The translations under genes were made by a program, and so were the position numbers. Below are positions 24,640-35,867 of a DNA stretch of 42,192 nt, one piece after another. The number at the start of each line of letters is the position of its first letter. The first letter of the stretch is position 1. Below the pieces are notes generated by a model that worked only from the letters and a program-made list of their open reading frames with translations, ran no database searches and was not told the DNA's origin. This stretch comes from Oscillospiraceae bacterium (lineage in GTDB: Bacteria; Bacillota; Clostridia; Oscillospirales; Ruminococcaceae): NCBI GenBank assembly GCA_017483465.1, contig JAFUWN010000078.1:1-42192 (forward strand). The letters are read 5' to 3'.

Positions 24640-25488
24640 GTGGAAGAAAAAATTGTGATTACTTATGACAGCGGTCTGGATATTGACCCTGAAATAGTAC
24701 AGAAATACGGCATTAAAAAACTGCCTGTTATTATCAAGTTCGGTGTAAACGAAGCCCTGGATGACGGCAGCGTTACACCGGAAGATATTATTGAATATTA
24801 TAATAAAGAAAACGATCTGGCTGTCACTTCTCCGCCGACCGTACAGGATTTATTCCGTTTCTTTACCAAATTTGCACATATGGGCTATACTGTGATTCAT
24901 ATTTCTACCTCTGCAAAACTTTCTTCTGCTTTTGACTATGCTACTTCTGCAGCAGAAAGTTTCAATAAAGTCCATATCGTGGACAGTAAGGCCTATTCCA
25001 TCGGCGGTATGCCTGTTGTACTCAAAGCCGCTGAGATGGCAGAAAAAAAATCATCAGCCGAAGATATTGTCAGAGCCTGCAAGGAAATCGCAGACAAAGT
25101 CAGAATGCATGTATTGATCAGCAATCTGAAATATATCCACTCCGGCGGACATATTAATATCGGTCAGAACCTGCTGCTTTCTGTGTTCGGCATGATGCCG
25201 ACTGTCTCTGTAGAAGACGGTTACTTCTATGTCAAGAAAAATTACAGAGGCAAACTGGACAAGGCTTCTCTTAAATTTATTGATGATATTCTCAAAAATG
25301 CCAAGAACGTCCAGAGAGATAATTTCTATCTGGGACATACCGGCATTTCCAGCGGAATTATTGAAGACTGCCGGAAAGAAATCAATCAGGTTTCTGATTT
25401 TGATCAGATCACTACCATTCAGTGCGGATGCAGTACTACAACACATTACGGTGACGGCGGTCTTCTGCTTGCATGGGTAGAAAAATAA
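24640..25488 (+). CDS. DegV-family (FakB-like) fatty-acid-binding protein
   Basis: DegV proteins bind a fatty acid and, as FakB, present it to the kinase FakA for entry into phospholipid synthesis. The 282-residue product has IVITYDSGLDIDPE at the start, the lipid-head-group segment HISTSAKLSSAF, VHIVDSKAYSIGGMPVVLKAA, and near the end FYLGHTGISSGIIEDCRKE. GTG 24640 is preferred because GAGGAG lies 8 nt upstream; a TTG 18 bp earlier is in frame but precedes the ribosome site. Monocistronic. No fakA is in the window, so the FakB role is family inference. Confidence 0.9.
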   Translation: MEEKIVITYDSGLDIDPEIVQKYGIKKLPVIIKFGVNEALDDGSVTPEDIIEYYNKENDLAVTSPPTVQDLFRFFTKFAHMGYTVIHISTSAKLSSAFDYATSAAESFNKVHIVDSKAYSIGGMPVVLKAAEMAEKKSSAEDIVRACKEIADKVRMHVLISNLKYIHSGGHINIGQNLLLSVFGMMPTVSVEDGYFYVKKNYRGKLDKASLKFIDDILKNAKNVQRDNFYLGHTGISSGIIEDCRKEINQVSDFDQITTIQCGCSTTTHYGDGGLLLAWVEK

Positions 25489-25502
25489 TAACTAAAAAAA
25501 TT

Positions 25503-25530
25503 CTCTCCGGAATTTCAAAATTCCGGAGAG
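25503..25530. terminator. Bidirectional terminator between degV and the DUF1846 gene
   Basis: CTCTCCGGAATT and AATTCCGGAGAG form a 12-bp stem. T-runs follow on the plus side, and an A-run before the stem gives a T-run on the minus side. Confidence 0.9.
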
Positions 25531-25546
25531 CTTTTATTTTTGAGAT

Positions 25547-27016
25547 TCAGGAAAATTTCGGCTCACAGGTCAGATTGACACCCAGCCGTTTGAAAATTCT
25601 TTCATCTACCGCCGAGAGAATCACTGTCGAATGTACTTCACAGCCCCAGAGTTTTGAAATCTGTTCCATTGCTTTTTTTGCATTCTCATCTGTTGTCGCA
25701 CAGATTGACAGAGCAAGCAGAGTTTCATCCGTATGCAGACGAGGATTCTGATTGCCTAAATGATCAGTTTTGAGGCTCTGAATCGGCTCGATGACATGCG
25801 GCGACATCAGCAGAACAGAATCTTCCAGGCCTGCAAAATGTTTCAGTGCATTGAGCAGCAAGGCCGAACATGCACCCAATAAATCAGAAGTTCTTCCGGT
25901 CAGAATTGTACCATCCGGAAGTTCCATTGCTGCTGCGGGTTCTCCGGTCTGTTTTTCTTTCTCCAGTGCAGGAGCAACTACATTTCTGTCAGCGGCTTTG
26001 ACTCCGGCCTGATTCATCAGCAGTTCGAGCTTATAAATTTCTTCTTCTGTCGAAGTGCCTTTTTTTCTGCCGCACAGTGCCGTATAATATCTTCTGATGA
26101 TTTCTTCTCTTGCCGCTTCGCAGACAACTGCATTGTCTACAATACAGTTTCCGGCCATATTGACTCCCATATCCGTTGGTGATTTATAGGGAGATTCACC
26201 TAGAATCCTGTCAAACATTGCATTCAGCACAGGGAAAATTTCAATATCACGGTTATAATTCACCGTTGTCTTGTTATAGGCTTCCAGATGAAACGGGTCA
26301 ATCATATTGACATCATTCAGATCAGAAGTCGCCGCTTCATAGGCAATATTCACCGGATGCCGCAAAGGCAGATTCCAGATCGGGAAAGTTTCAAATTTTG
26401 CATAGCCGGCATTCACACCCCGTTTATGCTCATGATAAATCTGTGAGAGACAGGTTGCCATTTTTCCGCTTCCGGGGCCGGGAGCTGTTACAACTACCAG
26501 TTTTCTGGATGTCTGAATATAGTCATTCCGGCCATAGCCTTCCTCACTCATGATCAGTTCCAGATTAGACGGATAGCCTTTGATGGAATAATGATGATAC
26601 ACTTTTACGCCCAGTGCTTCCAGACGGTTCTGGAACGCATCTGCTGTGGGCTGATGTTCGTATCTTGTCAATACTACACTGCTGACATACAGGCCGATTT
26701 TAGTAAAGATATGAAACAGTCTGATGACATCGACATCATACGTAATTCCCAGATCTCCACGGACTTTATTTTTCTCAATATCGCCTGCATTGATGACAAT
26801 GACAATTTCCGCTTCTTCTTTCAATTGCAGAAGCATTTGTAATTTGCTGTCCGGCTTGAATCCGGGCAGTACTCTGGAGGCATGATAATCATCAAACAGC
26901 TTTCCGCCGAACTCCAGATAGAGCTTATCTCCGAAATGAGCAATTCTCTCACGGATATGCTCCGACTGCATTTTCAAATACTTGTCATTATCGAAACCGA
27001 TTTTTCCTGAACTCAT
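25547..27016 (-). CDS. DUF1846 family protein
   Basis: A 489-residue cytosolic protein of the conserved DUF1846 family, widespread in Firmicutes, without an agreed function. Near residue 178 it has APGPGSGKMATCLSQ, a P-loop-like nucleotide-binding segment. Other conserved parts are VIVINAGDIEKNKVRGDLGITYD (positions 73-95) and YKSPTDMGVNMAGNCIVDN (about 277-295). Size and motif order match the family full length. AAGGGA lies about 9 nt before ATG 27016. It has its own promoter between it and pyrG and converges on degV. Confidence 0.88.
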   Translation of the reverse strand: MSSGKIGFDNDKYLKMQSEHIRERIAHFGDKLYLEFGGKLFDDYHASRVLPGFKPDSKLQMLLQLKEEAEIVIVINAGDIEKNKVRGDLGITYDVDVIRLFHIFTKIGLYVSSVVLTRYEHQPTADAFQNRLEALGVKVYHHYSIKGYPSNLELIMSEEGYGRNDYIQTSRKLVVVTAPGPGSGKMATCLSQIYHEHKRGVNAGYAKFETFPIWNLPLRHPVNIAYEAATSDLNDVNMIDPFHLEAYNKTTVNYNRDIEIFPVLNAMFDRILGESPYKSPTDMGVNMAGNCIVDNAVVCEAAREEIIRRYYTALCGRKKGTSTEEEIYKLELLMNQAGVKAADRNVVAPALEKEKQTGEPAAAMELPDGTILTGRTSDLLGACSALLLNALKHFAGLEDSVLLMSPHVIEPIQSLKTDHLGNQNPRLHTDETLLALSICATTDENAKKAMEQISKLWGCEVHSTVILSAVDERIFKRLGVNLTCEPKFS

Positions 27017-27055
27017 ATAGCAAAATCCCTTCTTAAAAAATTTTTCACATCTCTT

Positions 27056-27084
27056 ATCATAGCATAAATTCAGAAAAATTGCAA
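27056..27084 (-). promoter_or_regulatory. Promoter of the DUF1846 gene
   Basis: TTGCAA (27079-27084), 17-bp spacer ending TGC, TATGAT (27056-27061) on the minus strand, in the gap after pyrG. Confidence 0.75.
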
Positions 27085-27102
27085 TAGATAAGCAGGAAAA
27101 AA

Positions 27103-28810
<1,708 letters not shown>

Positions 28811-28834
28811 CCTCATTGCCTTTATTATGCGATT

Positions 28835-30088
28835 TTATGATCTTGCGGTATTCTGTTCGGGAATTCCGCCGTTCATATAGAAATTTTTCAGCAGCACCAG
28901 TGAACAGCCGCCGAGAAAATCTGTTTTTCCTTCTACACTGCTGCATACAAGATGTTCGGAAATATCATCACCGGCAAACTGTCTGACATATTTTTTAAAT
29001 ACTGCAAAGCCCTTTTCTGTCAGCTCGAAATGATGCAGTACGATCTGCTGTGCCTGAAAACAACAGACTAAATTATGCAGCAGCACACTCCAGTCCTGCA
29101 TAATATCATTGACAACCGTTTCACAGCGGCTGTCTCCCAGAGAAACCGCCTGATACATCTGGTCAAGTGTCACACGCTCGATATATCCGTCTGTAGCGGC
29201 ATATAAAAACGGGGTTCTTTCCCTGCTGTAGACTTCGGCAATTCTTGCCTGCATTGCCTGTATGGAAAGCTGTGCCCTGACCGAGCCGGCCGGATAGCCG
29301 TCCTGCTGCCGGCCGTTCGGACGGACAATACAGCGTTCTGTCAGATAGCTGTATGTCAGATAATCTTTCTCTACTTTTTCGGGTCTCAGCACAGCAATAT
29401 GAATATGACTGCCAAGATGCAGATACACCTGATTTGCACTTGCTGTCAGAGTTCCCCTTTGCAGATCGGCATTGGCCAGAGCCTGAAGCCAGACTGCATT
29501 GCCGCAGAATACAGGAGGCATCTGCGGAAATGCTGACAAGCCTTTAATCAATTCTGTAAAATCCAGAATACCGTCTTTATAAAATACCCGCATACGTCCG
29601 ATCATAATCGGCATTACGCCGACTCCAAGACCGAGCACATCATTTTTAGTCAGACAGCTGTCACTCATCATCTGTTCTGCCGAACTGATAATAAACTGAA
29701 TCATTTCTTTCCGGCTGGTATGCTCATTACAGACCAGACTAGCCTTATCCAGAATATCCATATGCATAGTACACAGGCCGACAGTCACTTCCTGTTCGCT
29801 GATGACTGCACCGAGTACAAATTTATAATTGGCATTGATATCCAGCAGAATTTTTCTTCTGCCTTTCGGAAGCCTGCTGTCCTGCTGATTCTGATAAGGA
29901 GCTTCACCGATTTCCATCAGGATGCCTTCCTCGATCATTGCATTTGTGATCTGTGTAATAGAAGCACGGGTAATCTGTAATTTCTGTGCCAGATCGACTC
30001 TGGAAACGGGGCCGGCCTCCCATATTGTGCGGAGCACCTGCATTCTGTTGATTCTTTTCAGGTCTAATTTACTGATTCCGCTCTGCAT
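28835..30088 (-). CDS. ROK-family (NagC/XylR-like) transcriptional regulator lacking the zinc motif
   Basis: A 417-residue protein with an N-terminal winged helix (about 8-70: LKRINRMQVLRTIWEAGPVSRVDLAQKL, given as positions 10-37) and a C-terminal ROK domain. The arrangement matches sugar-responsive repressors such as NagC and XylR. The ROK domain lacks the usual zinc-binding CxCGxxGCxE; the equivalent region reads CIVRPNGRQQDGYPAGS. The ATP loop DxGGTxxR of ROK kinases is also absent, so it is a regulator only, and its effector may differ from the standard sugars. AAAGGAA lies before the ATG. It has its own promoter and no adjacent sugar operon, so its target is unknown. Confidence 0.85.
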   Translation of the reverse strand: MQSGISKLDLKRINRMQVLRTIWEAGPVSRVDLAQKLQITRASITQITNAMIEEGILMEIGEAPYQNQQDSRLPKGRRKILLDINANYKFVLGAVISEQEVTVGLCTMHMDILDKASLVCNEHTSRKEMIQFIISSAEQMMSDSCLTKNDVLGLGVGVMPIMIGRMRVFYKDGILDFTELIKGLSAFPQMPPVFCGNAVWLQALANADLQRGTLTASANQVYLHLGSHIHIAVLRPEKVEKDYLTYSYLTERCIVRPNGRQQDGYPAGSVRAQLSIQAMQARIAEVYSRERTPFLYAATDGYIERVTLDQMYQAVSLGDSRCETVVNDIMQDWSVLLHNLVCCFQAQQIVLHHFELTEKGFAVFKKYVRQFAGDDISEHLVCSSVEGKTDFLGGCSLVLLKNFYMNGGIPEQNTARS

Positions 30089-30127
30089 AGTCTCGTTCCT
30101 TTCCCAGATGTTTTTTGTATTTTATTT

Positions 30128-30156
30128 ATTATAGCACATTCCTGAAAAAAAAGCAA
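30128..30156 (-). promoter_or_regulatory. Promoter of the ROK-family gene
   Basis: TTGCTT (30151-30156), 17-bp spacer ending TGC, TATAAT (30128-30133) on the minus strand. Confidence 0.8.
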
Positions 30157-30175
30157 GTGTGATTTTCTCAAAAAT

Positions 30176-30203
30176 ATTCCTCCCGAAAGGATCGGGAGGG
30201 AAT
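30176..30203 (-). terminator. Terminator of the FN3 surface protein gene
   Basis: ATTCCCTCCCGA pairs with TCGGGAGGAAT (one bulge) and is followed by ATTTTTG on the minus strand. Confidence 0.85.
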
Positions 30204-30229
30204 AAAAAACTATTTTTCTATTTTAAAAA

Positions 30230-31204
30230 TTAGTCTTTTTTCTTTTTCATAGCAGCGAGGCCTGCCAGCAGTGCGGCAGATGCTGCACCTGCAACAGCCG
30301 GGATATTAGCAGAATCGCCTGTTTTCGGAGATTCGGACTTATCAGACTTTGCAGCAGCCTTTGTAGCAGTTGTTTCTTTCTTGGAAGCTGCCTTTGTAGC
30401 AGTTGTTTCCTGTTTCATGCCGTTCATATAAACTGTCTTGGATGTACTCCAGGGGCCGTATACTCTTTCGCCGTTTACGATCTGGTATGCTCTGACTTTG
30501 ATTGTTTCTTTATAGGCAACAGAACCGGCTGTCTGATAGGATGTACCCTTTACATCAAACGGATAGGAAACCGGTGTGTCAAGATCAGAAGCATCCACAC
30601 TTGTTTTGTATACCTGATAACCGTCGGCACCTTCAACGGCATTCCAGGAAATCACAGCAGTTGTACCGTCGGCACCTTCTACGCTGGAAACTTTGAAATC
30701 ACCCAGAGAAGGAGCAGACAGCTTATCTGTTACTTTTTCTGTTGCAGTAGTAGCTTTGGCAGTTGTTGCAGCAGTTGTTGCTGTTGTCGTGGTTTCGCTG
30801 GAAATTTCGTCACCAGTAGCCAGTGTTTCTGTAGAGGAAACATCTTCGCTTTCCAGGCTTGTTTCATTTTCGGAATCAGCCTGTGTTTCGTCAGCAGTTT
30901 CTGAAGTTTCTACAGTTTCTGTGATGTAGCCGGATTCACCTACAACTTTGACTCTGGTAGTGGTAGCAGCCTGTGTTGTCTGCAGCGGTGCGGTTGTATA
31001 TGCAGTAGCAGTTGTGTATAATCTAGTAGTTGTGTCAGGAGCCTGTGTTTCTTCCGGTTCAGGAGCCTGTGTTTCTTCTTCTGCAGCAGATACATCAGCA
31101 CCTGCATCACCAGCATCAGCTTCTTCTGCACCGGCAGCAATTGCTGTCATGCTTGCAGCCATAGCAAATGCCATCAGGGCAGATACGATTTTTTTGTAAC
31201 TCAT
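30230..31204 (-). CDS. Wall-anchored-like surface protein with Thr-rich stalk and FN3 domain
   Basis: A 324-residue exported protein with a signal peptide (1-25, ending AIAAGAEE) and a long Thr/Ser/Glu/Ala-rich stalk (26-160). Next is a fibronectin type III domain (about 163-260, with ISWNAVEGADGYQVYK and IKVRAYQIVNGERVYGPWS), then a KETTATKAAxK repeat pair. It ends in a sorting-signal-like C-terminus: SPKTGD (292-297), a hydrophobic stretch, and KKKKD. Standard sortase substrates have LPxTG, so the first position is changed here; processing by a sortase is likely but not certain. AAGGAGG lies upstream of the ATG. The ligand of the FN3 domain is unknown. Confidence 0.88.
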   Translation of the reverse strand: MSYKKIVSALMAFAMAASMTAIAAGAEEADAGDAGADVSAAEEETQAPEPEETQAPDTTTRLYTTATAYTTAPLQTTQAATTTRVKVVGESGYITETVETSETADETQADSENETSLESEDVSSTETLATGDEISSETTTTATTAATTAKATTATEKVTDKLSAPSLGDFKVSSVEGADGTTAVISWNAVEGADGYQVYKTSVDASDLDTPVSYPFDVKGTSYQTAGSVAYKETIKVRAYQIVNGERVYGPWSTSKTVYMNGMKQETTATKAASKKETTATKAAAKSDKSESPKTGDSANIPAVAGAASAALLAGLAAMKKKKD

Positions 31205-31230
31205 AAAGTAATTCCTCCTTACTTATCATG

Positions 31231-31303
31231 CATACTAAGCTGAATTTTGAAATATTTTAGTATGTTTATCTAATATTATAGCAGACTTGACGGCAAATTA
31301 CAA
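31231..31303 (-). promoter_or_regulatory. Promoter and leader inverted repeat of the FN3 surface protein gene
   Basis: TTGTAA (31298-31303), 17-bp spacer ending TGC, TATAAT (31275-31280) on the minus strand. The 60-nt leader contains CATACTAA and TTAGTATG (31231-31238 and 31257-31264), an 8-bp inverted repeat, either a stabilising hairpin or an operator. Confidence 0.75.
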
Positions 31304-31383
31304 GACTTTTTTAGGCAAGAAACTCAAAATCCGGAAAAGATTGTGCTTTCTGCATAAAATTGAAGCCGGATTTTCTACATATT

Positions 31384-32301
31384 TCATAGTAAAAATTCGT
31401 AAATTACCATCATCAGGGGCATAGTTCCGATAGAAAATAAAGTTGTCACGCCGAATAATTCCGAAGCATAGGCCGCATTTCTATGATAATTCAGGCACTG
31501 CATCGTACAGATCGCCGCACTGGGAGCAGCAATCGCCGCAAGCACTGTCATTTCCACAGTCTTATCAAACGGGAATAACTTGAAAGCCAGAATTGTTACG
31601 ACCGGAATCAGCAATAATTTCAGAAAGCAGATATAAAATACTCTGGGTTTCTGAAAAGTTTTCCGTAAATCCGTCTGTATGATCGTAGCCCCTGCGACAA
31701 ACATCGCAAGCGGTGTATTCAGACTGCCGATTTCTTCAAACGTTTCTGCAATAACAGAGGGAAGCTCTATCCGGGCAAAAAACAGAATCATGCCGATGAT
31801 GATTGCAATAATCGCCGGCGATCTGAGAACTTTTCCCAGAGATTTCAGGGATTTTTCTCCGGACATCTGCATAACTCCGTGCGACCAGACCAAAGCATTG
31901 AACACCGTCAGGAATGCCGTCAGATAAAATACTCCGTCATAGCCGAACATTGCCATTACCAACGGAATCCCCATAAAGCCGCAGTTGGAATAAATACAGG
32001 AAAATCTTTCTATAACCGTTTCTCTTCCCTCTTGATTCCGGATACACAGATATGCAGCCGCCATTGCTATGACATAGGCAATCAGGGAAAGAATAAAAGT
32101 CCGGCCTAAATTCCGCACCAATTCGGGTTTATACTCTTTCTGATAGGCCATCAGAATCACAATCGGATTGACAACTTTCAGAACCAGACCGGAAACCTGA
32201 CTGACCGTTTCTTTGGATAATAAATTCAATTTAAAACATCCTGCTCCGACCAGTATCAGAATAAACATCATTACTGCCTGATGCAATACAATTTGAGCCA
32301 T
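31384..32301 (-). CDS. AEC (auxin efflux carrier) family transporter
   Basis: A 305-residue membrane protein of the AEC family, secondary carriers that in bacteria move malate, malonate or similar organic acids. About ten membrane helices are arranged as two inverted halves. Family features are LVLKVVNPIVILMAY, the SNCGFMGIPLVMAMFG segment (about 104-119), and in the second half LNTPLAMFVAGATI and AAPSAAICTMQCLNYHRN. GAGGTG lies before the ATG at 32301. The substrate is not readable from sequence. It has its own promoter. Confidence 0.9.
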   Translation of the reverse strand: MAQIVLHQAVMMFILILVGAGCFKLNLLSKETVSQVSGLVLKVVNPIVILMAYQKEYKPELVRNLGRTFILSLIAYVIAMAAAYLCIRNQEGRETVIERFSCIYSNCGFMGIPLVMAMFGYDGVFYLTAFLTVFNALVWSHGVMQMSGEKSLKSLGKVLRSPAIIAIIIGMILFFARIELPSVIAETFEEIGSLNTPLAMFVAGATIIQTDLRKTFQKPRVFYICFLKLLLIPVVTILAFKLFPFDKTVEMTVLAAIAAPSAAICTMQCLNYHRNAAYASELFGVTTLFSIGTMPLMMVIYEFLL

Positions 32302-32322
32302 ATCAAAAACACCTCAAGATTT

Positions 32323-32351
32323 ATCATAACATAAATTCAGACAAATTGCAA
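32323..32351 (-). promoter_or_regulatory. Promoter of the AEC transporter gene
   Basis: TTGCAA (32346-32351), 17-bp spacer, TATGAT (32323-32328) on the minus strand. It is nearly the same core as the DUF1846 promoter (TTGCAA, TATGAT and a shared CTGAATTTATG spacer). Confidence 0.75.
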
Positions 32352-32427
32352 TCCGATTCCGGAGTTTCGGAGATCAATACAGTTTTTTATTTTAAATATT
32401 AAAAAATCCGCACAAAAAAGAGAAACA

Positions 32428-33624
32428 TCACATTTTTTCCAGAATTTTGTCAAGAATCCGGTGAGCGGCTTCTTCTTTGGAAAGCATGGGGAGTTCGGTT
32501 TCTGAATCTTTCGTGATCAGAGTCAGAATATTCGTATCCGTTCCAAAGCCTGCTCCTTCTGTTCTGAGGCTGTTGGCACAGATCATGTCACAGTTTTTAG
32601 AAGCCAATTTTTTTCTGGAATTTTCAAGCACATGTTCCGTTTCCATAGAGAAACCGCATAAAAACTGTGATTCCGGCTTATGCTCACCGAGATATTTCAG
32701 AATATCCTGTGTACGTTTCAGATTAATGACTAATTCAGAATCAGAAGCTGATTTCTTGATTTTATTTTCTGCTGTCATGACGGGAGTATAATCCGCAACA
32801 GCGGCAGATTTAATAATAATATCCTGCTGATCTGATATTTTTATCACAGCTTCAAACATATCCTGAGCGGATTTCACTCTGATCAGATTGACGAACATCG
32901 GCGGAGCAATTTCCGTATGTCCGGCGACAACAGTCACTTCTGCTCCTCTGTGTACAGCGGCTCTGGCAACAGCGAAGCCCATTTTTCCGGTAGAATGATT
33001 GGTAATAAACCGGACAGGGTCAATGGCTTCCTGTGTAGCTCCGGCAGTAATGAGAATTTTCTTTCCGGTCAGATCTTTTTCATGAGTAATTTCTTTCAGA
33101 ATATATTCTAATAAAACGGATTCTTCCGGCATACGGCCGTCACCAATATCGCCATTGGCCAACATGCCTTTATCCGGTTTGATGATCTCATAGCCGAAAC
33201 GTTCCAATTTGGCAAGATTATCCTGTACAATCGGATTATGAAACATATTATGATTCATTGCCGGAGAGATCATTTTCTTACACGGACAGGCCATTACAGT
33301 AGTCGTCAGCATATCATCAGCGATGCCGTTCGCAATTTTTCCGATGACATTTGCAGATGCCGGAGCGATCATGACAAGATCAGCCTGTTTTGCAAGAGCG
33401 ACATGCTCTACACTGTACTGGAAATTTCTGTCAAACGTATCAATCAGACATTTATTTTCTGTCAGTGTTTCAAACGTAACAGGATTAATAAACTGTGTCG
33501 CATTCTGTGTCATCAGCACATGAACATTACAATGCAGTTTTTTGAGCATTCTTGCTAAGTTCGCAATTTTATAAGCGGCAATGCTTCCGGTCACACCGAG
33601 CAGGACAGTTTTATTTTTCAGCAT
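32428..33624 (-). CDS. coaBC: Bifunctional phosphopantothenoylcysteine decarboxylase/phosphopantothenate-cysteine ligase
   Basis: CoaBC carries two steps of coenzyme A synthesis: it joins 4'-phosphopantothenate to cysteine using CTP and then decarboxylates the product. The 398-residue protein has the FMN-binding CoaC domain first (VLLGVTGSIAAYKIANL, the His-containing YSVEHVALAKQADL, ASANVIGKIANGIADDML, PAMNHNMF). The CoaB ligase domain follows (LITAGATQEAIDPVRFITNHSTGKMG, about 195-220; AVADYTP; KIKK). ATG 33624 is chosen because AGAAGGG lies about 9 nt upstream; the ORF extends 36 codons further through the promoter. Monocistronic. Confidence 0.97.
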   Translation of the reverse strand: MLKNKTVLLGVTGSIAAYKIANLARMLKKLHCNVHVLMTQNATQFINPVTFETLTENKCLIDTFDRNFQYSVEHVALAKQADLVMIAPASANVIGKIANGIADDMLTTTVMACPCKKMISPAMNHNMFHNPIVQDNLAKLERFGYEIIKPDKGMLANGDIGDGRMPEESVLLEYILKEITHEKDLTGKKILITAGATQEAIDPVRFITNHSTGKMGFAVARAAVHRGAEVTVVAGHTEIAPPMFVNLIRVKSAQDMFEAVIKISDQQDIIIKSAAVADYTPVMTAENKIKKSASDSELVINLKRTQDILKYLGEHKPESQFLCGFSMETEHVLENSRKKLASKNCDMICANSLRTEGAGFGTDTNILTLITKDSETELPMLSKEEAAHRILDKILEKM

Positions 33625-33658
33625 GAAAAATACCCTTCTTTCTTGATTTTTTATTTTT

Positions 33659-33687
33659 ATTATAACACAGATCAGAAAAAAATGCAA
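33659..33687 (-). promoter_or_regulatory. Promoter of coaBC
   Basis: TTGCAT (33682-33687), 17-bp spacer, TATAAT (33659-33664) on the minus strand. Confidence 0.8.
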
Positions 33688-33714
33688 TCTCTGATATGTG
33701 ATAAAATAAAAAAA

Positions 33715-33738
33715 GTCCTCATGCATTCGCATGAGGAC
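33715..33738 (-). terminator. Intrinsic terminator of glnN
   Basis: GTCCTCATGC and GCATGAGGAC form a perfect 10-bp stem with a 4-nt loop, followed by seven Ts on the minus strand. Confidence 0.93.
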
Positions 33739-33750
33739 GGATGATTTTTA

Positions 33751-35841
33751 TTATACTGTGAACAGTAAATCCACATAGGACGGAATCGGCCATTCTTTGG
33801 AAGAAACATTAGTTTCCAGTTCATCTACCAGACAACGCAGATTCTGCATTGCAACAAAGACATCAGAACGGCAGAATTTCGCAGTTGCTTCGACCTGTTC
33901 GATACCCTGGGCGGCAATGACTTTCTCATCCAGAACACGAACCGCATCGGAGATTCCGGCAGTCAGTGCGGATAATCTGGAAGCATAGCCGACTTCAAAA
34001 GCATTGTCAATGCCGAGTTCTTTCTTGGCAAGTGCGGCATCACAGATATCTTTTGTGACTTTCACAGCCGCCGGAAGAATCTGCTTTCTGACCATATCCA
34101 GCATGGTAAGAGCTTCGATATTGATCACTTTGGAATAATTTTCGAGTAAAATTTCTGTTCTGGATTCCAGCTCAACTTTAGTATAGACTTTGAATTTCTC
34201 GAACATAGAAACATATTCCGGTCTTGTATAGAGCGGTACACAGTCGACTGTAGAAACCAGATTCGGCAGGCCACGGCGTTCAGCTTCGGCAATCCACTCA
34301 TCAGAATAGCCGTTGCCGTTGAAGATAATCTGCTTATGTTCCTTGATGGTTCTGACAAGCAGAGCTTTCAGAGCATTATTGAAATCATCTGCTTTTTCGA
34401 GTTCGTCTGCAAACTGGCTGAGTTCTTCTGCCATGATGGTATTCATGATCGTATTGGTACAGGAAATCGAATCCGCAGAACCGAGCATTCTGAATTCAAA
34501 TTTATTTCCTGTGAACGCAAACGGAGAAGTTCTGTTTCTGTCAGTCGTATCTTTCTTGAAATTCGGAAGAGCATCCACGCCGATGTCAAATTCCGCAGTA
34601 CTGGAGACATATTTCTTGCCGTTTTCGAGGGCTTCGATTACTTCTTCGAGTTCCGAGCCGATAAACATGGAAACAATCGCCGGAGGTGCTTCATTCGCAC
34701 CGAGTCTGTGATCATTGCCGGCTGATGCGGCTGATAATCTCAGCAGAGGTGCATATTCATGTACACCCTTGATAATTGCACACAGGAATGTTAAGAACTG
34801 CATATTTTCCTGAGGCGTATCACCGGGGTCAAGCAGGTTCTGACCGTCATTCGAGGACATTGACCAGTTATTGTGCTTGCCGGAACCGTTGATGCCTGCA
34901 AAGGGCTTTTCATGAAGTAAGCATACAAGGCCATGCTTCAGAGCGATTTTCTTCATGAGTTCCATTGTCAGCTGGTTATGATCGGCGGCAATATTGGAAG
35001 TCGTAAACACCGGAGCTAATTCATGCTGACCGGGAGCAACTTCGTTATGCTTTGTTTTGGCATAGATACCGAGCTTCCAGAGTTCTTTATCCAGATCTTT
35101 CATGAAGTCAGAAACTCTCTGCTTGATATTGCCGAAATAATGATCTTCCAGTTCCTGACCCTTCGGAGGCTTTGCACCGAACAAAGTACGGCCTGTGATG
35201 ACTAAATCTTCACGCTGATCATAATATTTCCTATCTACTAAGAAATATTCCTGTTCAGGGCCTACTGTCGTCACAACTCTGGTTGCCTTGGCATTGCCGA
35301 ACAGTTTCAGAATTCTGAGTGCCTGTTCATTGACGGCTTCCATCGAACGGAGCAGAGGGGTTTTCTTATCCAGAATTTCTCCGGTATAAGAACAGAATGC
35401 TGTCGGAATATATAACGAATCATCTTTGATAAATGCATCAGAAGTCGGGTCCCATGCAGTATAGCCTCTGGCTTCAAATGTTGCACGGAGTCCGCCGGAC
35501 GGAAACGAAGAAGCATCCGGTTCACCTTTGATCAGCTCTTTGCCGGAGAATTCCAGAATTGCCTGACCATGAGGAGCAGGAGAAATAAATGCATCATGCT
35601 TTTCGGCAGTGACACCGGTCATCGGCTGGAACCAGTGTGTATAGTGTGTCGCACCTTTTTCGATTGCCCAGTCTTTCATAGCATTTGCTACCACATCAGC
35701 CACTTCCGGATCGAGAGCGGTACCAAACTGCTTTGTCTTGACAACAGCCTTATAAGCATATTTCGGCAGTCTTTCTCTCATCACCACATCGTTGAAAACA
35801 TTGCAGCCAAAATATTCTGTTACTTTGGGATTCACCTGCAT
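33751..35841 (-). CDS. glnN: Glutamine synthetase type III
   Basis: Assimilates ammonium into glutamine using glutamate and ATP. The 696-residue size and motif order are those of the large GSIII class found in Bacteroides, cyanobacteria and Clostridia, not the 450-residue GSI. Visible motifs are [22 protein letters not shown] (about 112-133), [27 protein letters not shown], the glutamate/ATP site [15 protein letters not shown] and [18 protein letters not shown] 35841 has AAGGAGG 9 nt upstream. The frame stays open to an ATG at 35943, but that reading runs through the terminator-like leader and lacks a ribosome site. The leader suggests control by transcription attenuation; no glnB, amt or ANTAR gene is in the window. 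Confidence 0.98.
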   Translation of the reverse strand: MQVNPKVTEYFGCNVFNDVVMRERLPKYAYKAVVKTKQFGTALDPEVADVVANAMKDWAIEKGATHYTHWFQPMTGVTAEKHDAFISPAPHGQAILEFSGKELIKGEPDASSFPSGGLRATFEARGYTAWDPTSDAFIKDDSLYIPTAFCSYTGEILDKKTPLLRSMEAVNEQALRILKLFGNAKATRVVTTVGPEQEYFLVDRKYYDQREDLVITGRTLFGAKPPKGQELEDHYFGNIKQRVSDFMKDLDKELWKLGIYAKTKHNEVAPGQHELAPVFTTSNIAADHNQLTMELMKKIALKHGLVCLLHEKPFAGINGSGKHNNWSMSSNDGQNLLDPGDTPQENMQFLTFLCAIIKGVHEYAPLLRLSAASAGNDHRLGANEAPPAIVSMFIGSELEEVIEALENGKKYVSSTAEFDIGVDALPNFKKDTTDRNRTSPFAFTGNKFEFRMLGSADSISCTNTIMNTIMAEELSQFADELEKADDFNNALKALLVRTIKEHKQIIFNGNGYSDEWIAEAERRGLPNLVSTVDCVPLYTRPEYVSMFEKFKVYTKVELESRTEILLENYSKVINIEALTMLDMVRKQILPAAVKVTKDICDAALAKKELGIDNAFEVGYASRLSALTAGISDAVRVLDEKVIAAQGIEQVEATAKFCRSDVFVAMQNLRCLVDELETNVSSKEWPIPSYVDLLFTV

Positions 35842-35867
35842 GATAAAAAACCTCCTTAAAAATAAAA

